Shown one piece after another: positions 46,101 through 56,275 of a stretch of 64,000 nucleotides of DNA. The stretch is from NCBI GenBank assembly GCA_000151295.1, contig GG745338.1, positions 429,334 to 493,333 of the forward strand. Direction: 5' to 3'. The stretch is from Allomyces macrogynus ATCC 38327 (taxonomy: Eukaryota > Blastocladiomycota > Blastocladiomycetes > Blastocladiales > Blastocladiaceae). A model generated the notes under the pieces. The model was not told the DNA's origin, did not search any database, and was given only the letters and a program-made list of their open reading frames with translations. The position numbers were made by a program, and so were the translations under genes. The first letter of the stretch is position 1. Every line of letters starts with the position of its first letter.

Positions 46101-48322
46101 AGCCCGCGTCGCAACAGCTCGTCTAGCTGCTTGCGCAGTTCCTCGAGCTCCTTGGGCGAGGCCTGGTATGCGCGCTGTGCGACTGGCCGCGCGCCCTCCT
46201 TGAGCTCGATCCGGTGGTCGACATCGCGCTTCGGCGGCATGCCCGTTGGCTCGGCGAACACGGTTGGGAACTCGTCGACTAACTGCTTCACGACCGTGCC
46301 CGTGTAGCCAACGCCCTCGACCTCGATGTGGTTGAGCGAGACCATGAACACGTTTGCCGGGTCGTCGCGCATCGCCGCCGCGCACTCTTTGGCAGAAAGC
46401 AAGTCGACCTCGATGTGGGATGGCCCGCCCGCCACCGGCTGCACGCGTGTCGCGCCGCCGTCAAGCGACAGCGCGCCTGACGACCAGTCGAGCTGCGGGT
46501 CACACTCGCGCAACCACGGCCGGCCCAAAATCACTTCCCATGCGACGTTGTCGAGCACCAGGCACCGCGCGGTCGTGGCGGCGCCCGCGACCATGACACG
46601 CAGCTCCGCCCATTCGCGTCGCACGCGTCGCGAGACGCCGTCGAAACCCGAGACGCGCAACCACCCGTCGCGCACGATTCGCGCGCCCACGCGCTCCACG
46701 ACGGCATGTCGCGCGACGTTGTGCGAGGCGCCCGAGTCGACCATGACCACCGCGTCGTGCTCCTGCAGCAACTTTTTCCTGTGCCGCTCGCCCATGCACT
46801 TCTTCGACCAAGTGCGGCCCTTGCGCGGCTCCTCGCTCACTGCGAGCACCGCATCATACGCGTACGGCTGGTCAGTGCCAAACGCCAAGATTTCAAGATC
46901 CTCCTCGACCACCGCATCGTCACGCTCCTCCCCCTGGTCCAAGTCGACGCGCCTGTCGGCGGTGTCCTTCGGCGAAACGATGAGCGGCTCCCGTGCGTCG
47001 TCCACGTCGACGTCAACTGCAACGTGCAAAAGCTGCGTCGTGCCGCCATCGTTCACGTCCGTATGAACAAAATTTGGACTTGTGCCACCAACAGGGACGA
47101 CCTGACCAGAGCGAGAAGAGCAATCAAAACGGCAGGTGCATTGATGATTGAAAACCGCGACATTCGCGTTCGGCCGGCGCGGGCAATTGTGACGCAAATG
47201 GCCCACCTCATCGCACCGATAACAGCGGCGCGTTTCGACCTCGTACTCGTCGTCCTGGCGGTCGTCACGGCCACGGCCGCCACGACCACCCCGACCGCCA
47301 TTCTGGCCACGGCGACTACGACCCTGGCCGCGATTACCATGGCCACGGCGCCCTTGCACAGCGTCGACCTGCATACGGTCGTCCTGTACGCGATCATGCA
47401 CCGCCAGCATGTTGAACCCGTTCGAAAGCTGGAGAACGCCCCAAATGTCGATGGCCCGGGTGTAGACCTGCTCCATGAACGACCAACGCAGGTTCTGGTC
47501 CTCCGACGGTGGGTTCAAGCGACCGTCGCCGAGCAGCGTCATGACGTTCGTCGGCACCGACGCCAAGAAACACGAGTAAAGCTCGGCGGCAGACGCCTGC
47601 TCGACAGTCACTGCCAGGGCCGCAAACGCGGCCACATGCTGCTCCATGGTCCCGCCCGACTGGAAACGGAACTGCTGCAGTTCACGACGCTTGGTCAGGG
47701 CCGCCGTCTTGGGCCGGAAACGCTCCGAAACGGTGTTCGCAATACCTTCGGGCGTTGTGGGCCACTGGCCCGTCGCGTTCTGCAGCACGCGGTAGGTCTC
47801 CGCCTCACCCGTGAACGCGCGGTCGAGCAAGAGAACAATGGCCATCTCGCTGTGCTTGCGCGCGCGCATGAAGGCGACCCACTTACCCACGTCGCTGAAC
47901 CACGCGCGGACCGCCTCATACGTGCCCGTGCCGTCAAACTTGGGTGGCGGAATTTTTTCGTTGCCCCCATACGCCGTCTCGTCTCCCACCGGGCTCGCGG
48001 CGGCACCAGCGACAGCCATGGCAGGAGCCGTCGACGCAGCAGAGGCAACTGCCGCAACAGGAACCGCATCTGGGGACGGCGCCGCAGGCAGCGGCGCGGA
48101 ATTGTTCGACAACTTCTGCAAAATGACCATGAGGGCATCGAGTTTTGCGCCTTGTTCGGCCACGGCCGTCTTGACCTCCGAAACCGACCCCTCGAGGGCC
48201 ACCGTCCGCGTCGCGAGGGCATTATCATTCGCCATCATTGCGGGCAGGTGCTGGTCGACCACCGCCCGAACCTCGGCCAGCTGTTCAAGAGGCGTCGCAG
48301 GTGTCGCCGGTTCGCCCGTCAT
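43136..48322 (-). CDS. Gag-Pol polyprotein of a Ty3/gypsy chromovirus
   Basis: One frame of 1728 residues from the ATG at 48322. Approximate order is Gag capsid region (PPPKFDGTGTYEAVRAWFSD) about 115-300, a Gly/Arg-rich stretch, and a zinc knuckle CYRCDEVGHLRHNC near 365. Next are the aspartic protease (MVDSGASHNVA) near 526, reverse transcriptase with VFLDDILIYS near 865, RNase H (ITTDASGFAVGAVLQQ) near 1012, and the integrase zinc site HMGARRT...CVSCQANKPK near 1280. Integrase core motifs are INIDLIGKLP, SDRDPRFASAFW and HPQSDGQAEVANR. The C-terminal chromodomain spans about 1640-1690 (DTLYLIKWQQRAIKESTWER). Gag and Pol are fused with no frameshift or stop between them. An in-frame ATG at 48679 would add 119 residues, but that part translates the tandem repeats of the leader, so the later ATG is preferred. 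Confidence 0.93.
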   Translation of the reverse strand: MTGEPATPATPLEQLAEVRAVVDQHLPAMMANDNALATRTVALEGSVSEVKTAVAEQGAKLDALMVILQKLSNNSAPLPAAPSPDAVPVAAVASAASTAPAMAVAGAAASPVGDETAYGGNEKIPPPKFDGTGTYEAVRAWFSDVGKWVAFMRARKHSEMAIVLLLDRAFTGEAETYRVLQNATGQWPTTPEGIANTVSERFRPKTAALTKRRELQQFRFQSGGTMEQHVAAFAALAVTVEQASAAELYSCFLASVPTNVMTLLGDGRLNPPSEDQNLRWSFMEQVYTRAIDIWGVLQLSNGFNMLAVHDRVQDDRMQVDAVQGRRGHGNRGQGRSRRGQNGGRGGRGGRGRDDRQDDEYEVETRRCYRCDEVGHLRHNCPRRPNANVAVFNHQCTCRFDCSSRSGQVVPVGGTSPNFVHTDVNDGGTTQLLHVAVDVDVDDAREPLIVSPKDTADRRVDLDQGEERDDAVVEEDLEILAFGTDQPYAYDAVLAVSEEPRKGRTWSKKCMGERHRKKLLQEHDAVVMVDSGASHNVARHAVVERVGARIVRDGWLRVSGFDGVSRRVRREWAELRVMVAGAATTARCLVLDNVAWEVILGRPWLRECDPQLDWSSGALSLDGGATRVQPVAGGPSHIEVDLLSAKECAAAMRDDPANVFMVSLNHIEVEGVGYTGTVVKQLVDEFPTVFAEPTGMPPKRDVDHRIELKEGARPVAQRAYQASPKELEELRKQLDELLRRGLIRPSKGSPFASPVLFVPKKDGGVRVCVDYRALNKITVRDTYPLPRAETLFRMLRGARYYTKLDLVSGYHQVRMDESDVHKTAFVTRYGTFEWRVLSFGLCNAPSTFMRAMNQVFEPYLDRFVVVFLDDILIYSKTKAEHERHVRQVLEVLRKNEFHVKPSKCEFFKERVEYLGHFVDRDGVHVDPAKVAAVRDWPVPKDQKELRGFIGLANYYARFVNGFAELAHPLTDLLADDVTYEWSAAADAAFRALKDALSSAPVLVLPDEDGDFEITTDASGFAVGAVLQQNGRPIEYFSRKLKPPERAYPVHDRELLAIVAALNRWRTYVHGKSVRCNSDHRTLEYFATQRELNGRQVRWLSSLAEYDLEIKYEKGERMPHADALSRRPDLRPDGSLLADALYTPLARGANGALRVAAVPLYKGEDGKFAVLQVRRSHKHDETVAIAVEGEHAQEPAEDLVQGVRPEVEPDMMRRVVAATAADRRLHAMLEQPPAGYVADDGILFKFVEVSGEARRVPLIPNDRELRTLWLSEAHDTPLAGHMGARRTLDLLRRWCYWRGMAADVEAYVRTCVSCQANKPKIGKTDGLLRPLPVPDRPWGRINIDLIGKLPDGEGGKDAIVTLVCALTKRLRVIPTVMTTDAEGLARLYIRYVLPDFGLPDCIVSDRDPRFASAFWEALWRRLGTRLAMSTAYHPQSDGQAEVANRTVQSMLRHFVNAQRTNWPTYLPFVEFAYNNSRAEPTGKSPFELWGVVPRGPVEIMLGNNIPVPQLERMAEQLDAATRDARVSLDRSRAAMVMQVNRHRKHVEYLVGDRVWLSTKNIAARTASGTELTSRKLLPKFIGPFNVEAVVGGGRACRLGLPAGYKVHPTFHVELLKPYREPDLARFPGRPYAGNDGTDDEHGWAPATADEPECVLREGMTGRRGEGDTLYLIKWQQRAIKESTWERAEDLREDADAVVKWREYRAQTPGVQVLSGVKAGKPTATVLRSLQ

Positions 48323-48429
48323 GACGCCAACCGTGATGAAAAACGCGAGACGAGAGAAAACAACTCGATGGGCAGGAACCCGCAACGAATTTGCACAACA
48401 AGTAAACCGCGCCAACGAGAACCGGCGCA

Positions 48430-48640
48430 ACCGCGAAAATGCGCTATCGAGAACAGGCGCAAACGAGACACCGCGCCAAATGAGAACCAGCGCAACTGAG
48501 ACACCGCGCCAACGAGAACCGGCGCAACGAGACACTGCGCCAACGAGAACCGGCGCAAACGAGAAACCGCGCCAAATGGGAACCAGCGCCAACGAGAAAC
48601 CGCGCCAAACAGGAACCAGCGCAAACGAAACCGCGGAAGC
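48430..48640. repeat. Degenerate ~18-22 bp tandem repeats in the retrotransposon leader
   Basis: Ten or so imperfect copies of a unit like GCGCCAACGAGAACCGGCGC lie between the PBS and the gag start. They vary between CGCCAAATG, CGCCAACG and GCAAACG forms. They occupy the untranslated leader, where packaging or translation signals might lie. Confidence 0.8.
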
Positions 48641-48692
48641 CCAGCGCCCGAACACACACTTCCAACGCCAGTCCGTCACTTGAAGGAACGAA

Positions 48693-48708
48693 CCTGCAGA
48701 CGCTACCA
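48693..48708 (-). other. Primer-binding site
   Basis: TGGTAGCG followed by TCTGCAGG directly after the 5' LTR. The first 8 nt are complementary to the CGCUACCA end of fungal initiator tRNA-Met, the same short 8-nt match used by yeast Ty3. Confidence 0.75.
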
Positions 48709-48879
48709 GTTGATACGACCGGGACGGGGCCCTGACTGATACTTCGGGGAGGATTGCGTAAGGATGTATTTCGCCCAGCAGCGTCCTTCTTATGTAGGAA
48801 GACGCCTCACACTATGCGTCTAATTGGGGACCACGTGTTGGCAGGGCGCAAGCGGGGGACGCTTGCATACGCGCCAACA
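48709..48879 (-). repeat. 5' LTR of the chromovirus
   Basis: 171 bp, no difference from the 3' LTR by eye. Should contain the element promoter. Confidence 0.93.
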
Positions 48880-49255
48880 GACGACGGTCGACGGAGTTTC
48901 GGACGAGGACTGCTTTTGCTGGCTTGCTGGAACTGGAACAGCAGCAACGCGACGACGGTGAATGCTCGGCCGGGGTTTGAGGTTTTGGCTGGAGAACCGC
49001 AACACAACGCTGGCACTGCCGAACCAGCACGCAGCAGCAGGTGGAGAAAAGAGGGTCCTGTTGTTGACACCATTCCAATGAAATCGCGGAAATCCGAGCG
49101 GCTACTGTACAAGAACACAACGAAGAAAGGCCAAAATAGACGAAAAGGAGTCGACACTGCAACAGGAAACGCAAAGGACACGCCGTGAAGGGGGTCGCGC
49201 GCGTGTGAGCACGGCCCGTCCAACAAAAACTCCAAATACTAAACGCCGGCTCGCC
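48880..49255. other. Spacer between the retrotransposon and the ABC transporter gene
   Basis: 376 bp. It must hold the 3' UTR of the ABC transporter gene and, before the insertion, the upstream region of the HMG-box gene. Minus-strand frames cross it, one of them (LRFSSQNLKPRPSIHRRR) basic and Ser-rich, but no ATG-led frame can be tied to the HMG gene. No repeat seen. Confidence 0.5.
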
Positions 49256-52200
49256 TTACGACGTCAACTTTTGGTTGTTGACGAGCGTGTAGTAGAGCCC
49301 GCGCTGCGCATACAACTCGTCGTGCGTGCCCTGCTCGACGACCCTGCCGTCGCGCATGCACAGGATCAGGTCGGCGTCCTGAATCGTCGAGAGTCGGTGC
49401 GCGACAATAATCGACGTGCGGCCCTCCGACACCTTGTCGAGCGCAGCCTGCACGACCTTTTCCGACTCGGAGTCAAGCGCCGACGTGGCCTCGTCGAGCA
49501 AGAGCACCTTCGGGTCGCGAATGATCGCGCGCGCAATCGCAATCCGTTGCCGCTGCCCGCCACTGACTTGCGCGCCCGTGATGGGCGTGTTGTACTTGTC
49601 CGGCAGCGAGTCGACAAAGTTGTGGATGTTGGCGAGCTTGGCCGCACGAATGATTTCGTCCATGGTCGCGTCGGGCTTCGAGTAGGCAATGTTCTCGCCA
49701 ATCGTCATGGAGAAGAGCACCGGCTCCTGCGCGACCAGCGACAGGTGCGACCGCAGGTTTGGCAGGTTCCAGTCCTTGACGTTGAGCCCGTCGAGACTCA
49801 CGGTGCCCGAGTTCACGTCGTACCACCGCTCGAGCGCGGCAATGATCGTCGACTAGAAAAGCGAAACACGAAGGCGTCAGTCGAGTTCGAGCAAAATTTC
49901 GTGAACAACGAAGAGAATCAGGCCGTACCTTGCCGCCACCCGAGGCACCGCACAGCGCAATCTTCTTGCCTGCAGGCAAGTCCGCGTTCATGCCGCGCAA
50001 GATGGGCGCGTCCGGACGCGACGGGTACGAGAACTTGACATTGTCGAGCTTCACAGCGCCCTGCACCTCGCTGTTGACGCGACGCTCGCCGGCCTCTGAC
50101 GTCACGTCGATCGGCGGCACGCGGTCGAGCAGCTGGAAGAAGGACGCGGTCGCGATCTTGGCCTTGGCCGCATTCGGGCCGAATGCCGACATCTGGCCCG
50201 CACCCATGGCGGCAAAGACGACCGAGAACATGCACTATGATTAGGAGATCAGCGAAGGGGTGAGTCAGACGTCGATCAAAGTCGCATCACGGGAAGAAAA
50301 AGATGGCCGTACAATGAACATGTCGCCGACATCGAGTCCGTCGTCAAAAACGAGACGGAAACCAGCGTAGTAGGCGGCCGAGTAGACGAGGAAGATCGAC
50401 CCCTGCGAGAATCCAAAGCCCATACTGCCGAGCCAGGCCTTGCGCATCGAAATCTTGTGCGGGATCTCAATCTGCTCGCCATACTTGACCAAGAACCACT
50501 TCTCGCGGGCGAGCGACTGCACCGTGCGGATGTTGGCCATGGCGTCGCACGTCAAGTGCGCCGCGGCGCCGTAGGCCTTCTTGATCTTGCCGCCAGAGCC
50601 CGCCATGACCTACACATGTACGATAAGAGTGTCAGCGAAGGTTCAAAGTCAAAATTAACACATAGACGGCGGGGGCCAGGCGTACCTTCATCTGGAGCGC
50701 GCCTGCAATCACCATGACGGGTGCACACGCCTACACGTCCAGGAGCAGCGTCAGCGAGTGCTCAACATTGACAGCGGCTCGGAAAACGCAAAAATATACG
50801 GACGAGGATGATCAATGTCAGTTTCCACGAGTAGATAAAAGCAATGACGAGACCGGCAATCGCGTTGGTCGCGAGCTGGACAATCGAGCCCATGTAAGCG
50901 CCCGTGAGCCCTTGGATACGGTCGGCCTCGTCCGAGAGCTGGTGCGTCAATGCGCCCGTCGAGTTCTCCTTTTGGTCAAAGAAGGCAATGTTCTGCCGCA
51001 GCAGTGCGCGCAGCGACATGGCGCGCACGCGCATCGTGAGCCGCTCGCCGGCAATGCCGAAGAGGGCGGCCTGCATGAAGTTGGCAATGAACGAGACGAC
51101 GGCGAGGACGACGAACATGCCCGCCCAGAAGTTGGCGCGGTCGCGCATCACGTTGATGTCGGTCTCGGCGAATACACTCAAGATCTTCGAGAACACTATC
51201 GAGTCGAGCGAGAGCAAGTCAGTTCTCCGATCACACCGAGAAAGGGCACAGGAACTCTGTACGATACGCACCGACGGAGAACAGCGGCATGATCACGCCG
51301 TTGATGGCGCCGCCAAGCGTGCCGCCAAACAGCAGCAGCGCCTCGGGCTTTTGCAGCGCAAACAAACGCATCATGTTGACTGGCGGCGCTTCGACGTTTT
51401 CGTCGTCGTCATCCTTGACCTCGGTAATGCTCGCAATCGTGTCTCCGGCGTTCGACTTGGTGCGCTCAAGCGAAATGTACGTGTTCTTGTTGCCGTGCGC
51501 GTCGTGCACGCCTTCGGCCAGGACAACGTCCGGGTCGGCCGTCGTCTCGTCGGACGTGTTGCCGTCGGTGCGGACTTCCTGAGCGTGCACGAGCGACGCG
51601 TAGTACCCGTTGGCCGCAATCAGCGACTCGTGGGTGCCCATTTCAACAATGACACCCTTCTTCATGACGACAATCTTGTCGGCGTTCTGGATCGTCGAGA
51701 GCCGGTGCGCAACGACAATCGTCGTGCGGCCATTCGACGCCTTGTCGAGCGCCTCCTGCACGACCTTTTCCGACTCGGTGTCGAGCGCCGACGTGGCCTC
51801 GTCGAGCAGGAGCAGCGACGGCGACGAGATAATGGCGCGCGCAATCGCGACGCGCTGCTTCTGGCCACCACTGAGCAGCGACCCGCGCTCACCGACGCGC
51901 GTGTCGAGCCCCTGCGGCAGCTTGGAAATGAACCCGGACGCGTTCGAGAGTTTGCACGCGGCCTCGATCATGTCGCGCGTGACATTGACGCCCTCCTTGG
52001 CGCCCATCGACACGTTCTCGGCAATCGTCACGTCAAAGAGCACCGGTTCCTGCTGGACAAACCCAATGCACGTGCGGTACGACTTGAGATGGTAGTCGCG
52101 CACGTTCACGCCGTCGACGAGCACCTCGCCCTCGACCGGGTCGTAGAAACGCAACAACTGCTGCACGATCGTCGACTTGCCGGACCCGGACTCGCCAACG

Positions 52201-53787
52201 AGCGCGACCGTCTCGCCCGGGTTGACCGTCAGGTTAAAGTTCTTGAGAATCGGCACGTCGGGGCGCGACGGGTAGTGGAAGGACACGTTGCGGAACTCGA
52301 TCGAGCCCTTGAGCGTGTCGACCTTTTGGCCGTTCTCGGACGCCGAGTTGATCGAGGGCACGCGCTCGATGATGTCGTAGATCTTGGCCGCGGCACCACG
52401 ACCCGTCGCGATTGTCTGCATGTTCGGACCGGCTTGGCCGAGCGAGAAGGCACCAATAATGACGGCAAAGAAGACGTTGAGCACGTCACCGCCGTTCATC
52501 TTGCCGTCCTTGACCATGATCGAGCCAAAGTAGAACCCGAGCGAGTAGGTGCAGAACAGGATCAGCATGAACACGCCGATTCCGATGCCGGCGTAGACGG
52601 CCTTCTTGATATTGAGCACGTAGCCGGCGCGCAGCTTGACCTCGTAGGCCTTGAGCGACCGCTCCTCGCCGCCAAATGCAACGACGGTGCGAATCGACGA
52701 GAGCACCTCCTGCGCGATCGAGCCGGCCTCGCCGTACGTGGCCTGCGACCGCTCAGTCGCCGCGCCCATGATCTTGCCCATCTACAGTCGCAGCAAGCGC
52801 GTGTGAGCGGCAGGCCAGGGTGGAGAGTCTGTCGCAAAGTTCGAGACGTACGACAGCGCCGGCAGCACCGAGCAGCGGGGTCACGGCGAGTAGAACCAGC
52901 GTCAGCTGCCAACCCTTGGTGAAGGCTGTGAACAAAAGCGCGCGAGTCAGTTTTTGCGTGCACTCGCTCGAGCGCCTCCAAAACGCGGAATGTCGCTCCG
53001 TACCAATGACAAACGCGGCAATAAACGTCGCCGCGTACTGGAAAGTCATCGAGACCTTCTCCGAGATACCGTCTTGAATCAGCGAGATATCGCCCGTCAG
53101 GCGCGTCGTCAAGTCGCCGGCCGGGTGCTTGTCGAAAAAGGCGATTTCCTGGTGCAGGACCTTGTCGACAAAGAGCTTGCGGATGCGCTTGGCCTGGTTC
53201 TCGCCCGCGACCATCCAGAAGGCCTGCTGGCCCCATGCGGCAAAGAAAGCCGCGACACCGATAACAATGAACCAGATAATCGACCGAATGACGTCGTCCT
53301 CGAGCGCGTCCTTGGCCGCAGCCATTTCGGCGGGCGTCGTGCCAGGAATCATGAGTTTGGACGCATAGACGTTGAACCTGGAGAAGTCGGTAGCAGGCGG
53401 CGTCAACGCTGCACACAAAACAACACGGTGCCGGCACCCAGTCTCGAACCCGAGCCAACCCATGCCCCGCTAAAGTACGTACGCTTGGATAATGTCGCCA
53501 AAGACGACCGTCATGAGCGGCATTCCGGACCCGAACGCCGCGGCACAGACGAGACCGAGCGCCATGTGCAGTTTGTCCTTGCCGTCAGCGTAGCGGAACA
53601 GGCCCATGAACGGAACAAGCTGGGCGTCGGGCGCCTTCTTGGCGGCCTCCTTGTCGGTCGTAACAACGGCCGCAGCCGCATCCTTTTCGTTGGCCGTTGC
53701 GGGCAATTCGTCGTAGTCCTTGTTTTTCTGCGCCTCGTGCAGCTCCACGTCTCGCGCGGCCGCACCGGCAGTGTCGCTGACCGTCAT
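49256..53787 (-). CDS. Full-length ABCB/MDR-type ABC exporter (P-glycoprotein-like)
   Basis: About ten exons from ATG 53787 (MTVSDTAGAAARDVELHEAQ) to the stop at 49256, roughly 1290 residues in the order TMD1-NBD1-TMD2-NBD2. TMD1 includes MPLMTVVFGDIIQA, FWMVAGENQAKRIRKLFVDK and QEIAFFDKHPAGDLTTRLTG. NBD1 has Walker A GESGSGKST, Q-loop FVQQEPVLF, signature LSGGQKQR, Walker B LLLLDEATSALD and switch His (VVAHRLST). The linker is acidic (EVKDDDDENVE). TMD2 has LLRQNIAFFDQKENSTGALT. NBD2 has Walker A GASGGGK|ST split by an intron, LVAQEPVLF, VSGGQRQR, VLLLDEATSALD and IVAHRLST. Both ATP sites look complete, as in ABCB1. Substrate is unknown; such pumps export lipids, hydrophobic drugs or peptides at the plasma membrane. 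Intron 1 (53378-53482) and the one in NBD2 Walker A (about 49855-49928) are clear; some in 50250-51290 are approximate. Confidence 0.93.
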
Positions 53788-55135
53788 GGTCGAAAAGACG
53801 GCGGCGCTTCGAGGTTGTGGTCGTGCAAATGCAAGTGCTGGCGCCGAGGGGGCCTTGGTTGGAGGGACAGGGGGACAAGCGCGGGAGGAGAGAGGACTTG
53901 GGGCTAGCGGCGTGCTTTTGTTGAGACGAGAGTCGACCTTGGGAGACAGAAAATCAACAAAGAGCGTCAACGAGTCAGCTCTCATTGTTGTGTAGTTGTT
54001 GTTGTTGCGCGTCTGGCTGACTCAATCTCTCTCCCCGCACTTGCCCAGACAATCGGTGCGCGAGACGCAGCCGCTCGCGCAACAATCTGCATTTCGGCGA
54101 GGCGCTGCGGATGCAGCTGCAGGGGCAGCAGCACCTGGAAAAAAGGGGGGGGGGGGGGGGACCAAGGGCGCACCGAATAGTGACCTTGTCGTGGTCAACG
54201 TGGTCGTCGTCGTTGGTTGTTGTGGTCGTTTGGCAGTTATTGCGCTGGTCCGACCAAATGTCGGGCCGGTTGATGGTGGAGCTGCCGTCGTTTGCGGGAA
54301 GAGCGCCAACTTATACGACTCGGTGTTGACGGCGAGGTTGAGGACACTGTCCCTGCTGGCTGCGGGCAACCGCTGAGATCAGCGCAGACGACATTGGCGT
54401 GCTGATCAACAACTTACAGCAACAACAATGAACGCTCAGCGTGCGTGGTGGAGCCGGCGGAACTGTCCGAAGGTGCATTCGTTTTGCGTTTGGTTTGACG
54501 TTGGTGTTGTTGCGGTGGTGTGGTGGTGTGGTGGTGTTCAGTGTCCCTTCTCGTGAAATCCATGGTCGCATGGCATCCGACGGATAGGCCGTTCATCGCC
54601 GGCCACGTCGAACTCCATCCACGCTCCACGAGCATTGCCACTGAACAACACCTGCTGTCTGATAAAAACGTGATTGAAATGGCGTGCCTGCAGGTCGAGC
54701 TCCCCGACGCTGCGCACACGCGCTGTGGTGAGAATGCGGGGGCCAGGGGGCGCAAGGGATCTGCTCTGGGTGCCGCAGACGCCGCACGGCGAGAACCGGC
54801 GAAGCGCAGACGAATGTAATGTTGTGGTTCAATGGGGCACGCTTCCATCGCCATCTTGTCGGCAATTATTATTGAGCGAGAGAGCCTGGACTGCCCAAGA
54901 CGGTCATGAGTACTGTTGGCCGCGGTGTCGCCACGTCGATGACCGGCCGCTACACACACCATACGGTAAATCGTTTGCGGGTGCCAAGTGCTGGCACCCA
55001 CTCCCATTCCTGTCTGGTCCGGTTGGCTCCGTGTCGCCAGGCGCTCTCACGGCGACGCGCGACATGGCAAATGAGCTGGAAGAAGGGAGACCACCAAATG
55101 TCATTATTCACCGCACGCCAGTCCCGTCACCTGTA
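53788..55135. other. Spacer upstream of the ABC transporter gene
   Basis: About 1.35 kb. The part next to 53788 should be the ABC transporter promoter. It holds a G16 run (54145-54160) and GTTGTTGTTG and GGTGTGGTGG simple repeats (near 53990 and 54510). Only weak frames; no RNA gene found by eye. Confidence 0.5.
54145..54160. repeat. G16 homopolymer
   Basis: Sixteen G in the upstream region of the ABC transporter gene. The length is uncertain for technical reasons. Confidence 0.85.
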
Positions 55136-56275
55136 TCAGGAGCACAGTGCATAGTGCGGGTCGGCCTTGGCGCGCGCCGCGAACCCGGACCGCAGCGGGT
55201 GTTGGCCGGGCGCGTCGACTAGTGGAGGTGGTGGCGCGTCGGCCGCAATCGCCGTCGAGCGTCGTGGCGGCACGCTACGAATTCGTGCTGGTGCAGGATG
55301 CCGTGATGCCGGTGCCGTCGAGGGACGGGACGACGTGCGGAGCTTGGACGCAATGCCGTCGAGCGTGGCCGCGAGCTGCGCGTCAGTCCAGTCGTGGTCG
55401 CACACGTAGGCATGCACAATCTCATGGAGCGAGTCGCGTCTGGTGGTGAGACTGAAACGGCTGGCAAGTGAATGAAACGTGCAGCCGAGTGAAACCTCGC
55501 CACCAAACGAGAAGCCGTACCTGAGTGAACTGTGTCGCTCCGTTGCTGGTGAGGACGGCCGGTCAGCGCTCGCCGCGCTGGCATCTTTGAGGTTCTGGCG
55601 CGCCATGGCTTCGACGGCCATGGCCTTGAGCGACGCTTCAATCTCCTTTTCGCGCTTGAGCGTTTCGATTTGCACCGTGAGCTACACGGGATGACGAGGT
55701 ACATCAAATGCCAAGACTCACCGGGCAAAAACACGACCCGAGTGAAACCTTGGCATTGGTGGCGACGAGCTGGTTCATTTCCTGGACGAGCGCCGCCAAG
55801 TCGGCAAGTCGCCGTGCCTCCTCGGCTCGGCACTTGTCGTGGAACTGTGCCTCGTGCAGCGCGGCGGCCACAGCGTCGGCGCACCGCTGGTCGGCGTCGC
55901 GTGCGTCGCGTCGCCGGCTGTAGAGGACCTGACGGAGCCGGTCTATGCAGAATCGGGAAAAGGGTGAGATGGACGGGGAAACCGAGCACCTCAACAAGAC
56001 AAGCGGTGCACCTCACCTGACGAGTCCGAGTCGAGCGTGTCGACGGCATCGAGCGTGCGCCGGTGGACTTCGCGCAATGCGGCTATGTCGGGGCCCTGCA
56101 CCTTACGGCCGGCCGATTTGAAGCCCGATGCGCTGGCGTCGCCATGGAGCAGCGTCGCAAGGTCAAGCTTGGACCCGACCGACCCGAAAGTCAGGACCAA
56201 GTTGGACGGGAGCGGCGCGGTGCGCATCCCCAGCGCGGGGCTGGAAGGGGCGACGAGCATGGAGATACTTCCCAT
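55136..56275 (-). CDS. Small coiled-coil protein of unknown function
   Basis: Four exons, 56275-56017, 55942-55749, 55681-55521 and 55460-55136, join in phase to 312 residues. The N-terminus (MGSISMLVAPSSPALGMRTA) is polar. Residues 60-205 are strongly helical and charged (ALREVHRRTLDAVDTLDSDS, EEARRLADLAALVQEMNQLV, LTVQIETLKREKEIEASLKA), typical of a coiled coil. A short segment HEIVHAYVCDHDWTDAQLAA, then TLDGIASKLR, might be a small C-terminal domain. The tail is Pro/Ser/Arg-rich. Introns start GTGAGG, GTTTCA and GTACGG; the GTTTCA donor is weak. No family recognised. Start chosen at the first in-frame ATG. Confidence 0.65.

Larger units (their letters stand above)
42885..48879 (-). mobile_element. 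Ty3/gypsy chromovirus LTR retrotransposon, apparently intact
   Basis: A 5995-bp element transcribed on the minus strand. It has two 171-bp LTRs (48709-48879 and 42885-43055) that look identical base by base. A PBS follows the 5' LTR, a purine-rich tract precedes the 3' LTR, and a single uninterrupted gag-pol frame (43136-48322) has all expected domains and a C-terminal chromodomain. Identical LTRs and an open frame mean a young, possibly active insertion. Target-site duplication is not clean: GACGAC is found immediately after one LTR (48880) and 4-9 bp before the other (42876-42881). The element sits directly upstream of the HMG-box gene and in the same orientation. Confidence 0.93.

Noticed and set aside
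46706..48499. 597-codon + strand frame
   Set aside because: Antisense to the gag-pol frame of the chromovirus; composition is a shadow of it.
48430..48640. Possible CRISPR-like array
   Set aside because: The units are short, degenerate and head-to-tail without spacers, lie in a retrotransposon leader, and the genome is eukaryotic.
48323..48679. 119-residue N-terminal extension of Gag-Pol
   Set aside because: It translates tandem repeats of the leader and resembles no Gag N-terminus.
53425..53465. tRNA T-arm-like GGGTTCGAGACT on the minus strand
   Set aside because: It is inside intron 1 of the ABC transporter gene; no matching D arm, anticodon arm or acceptor stem surrounds it.
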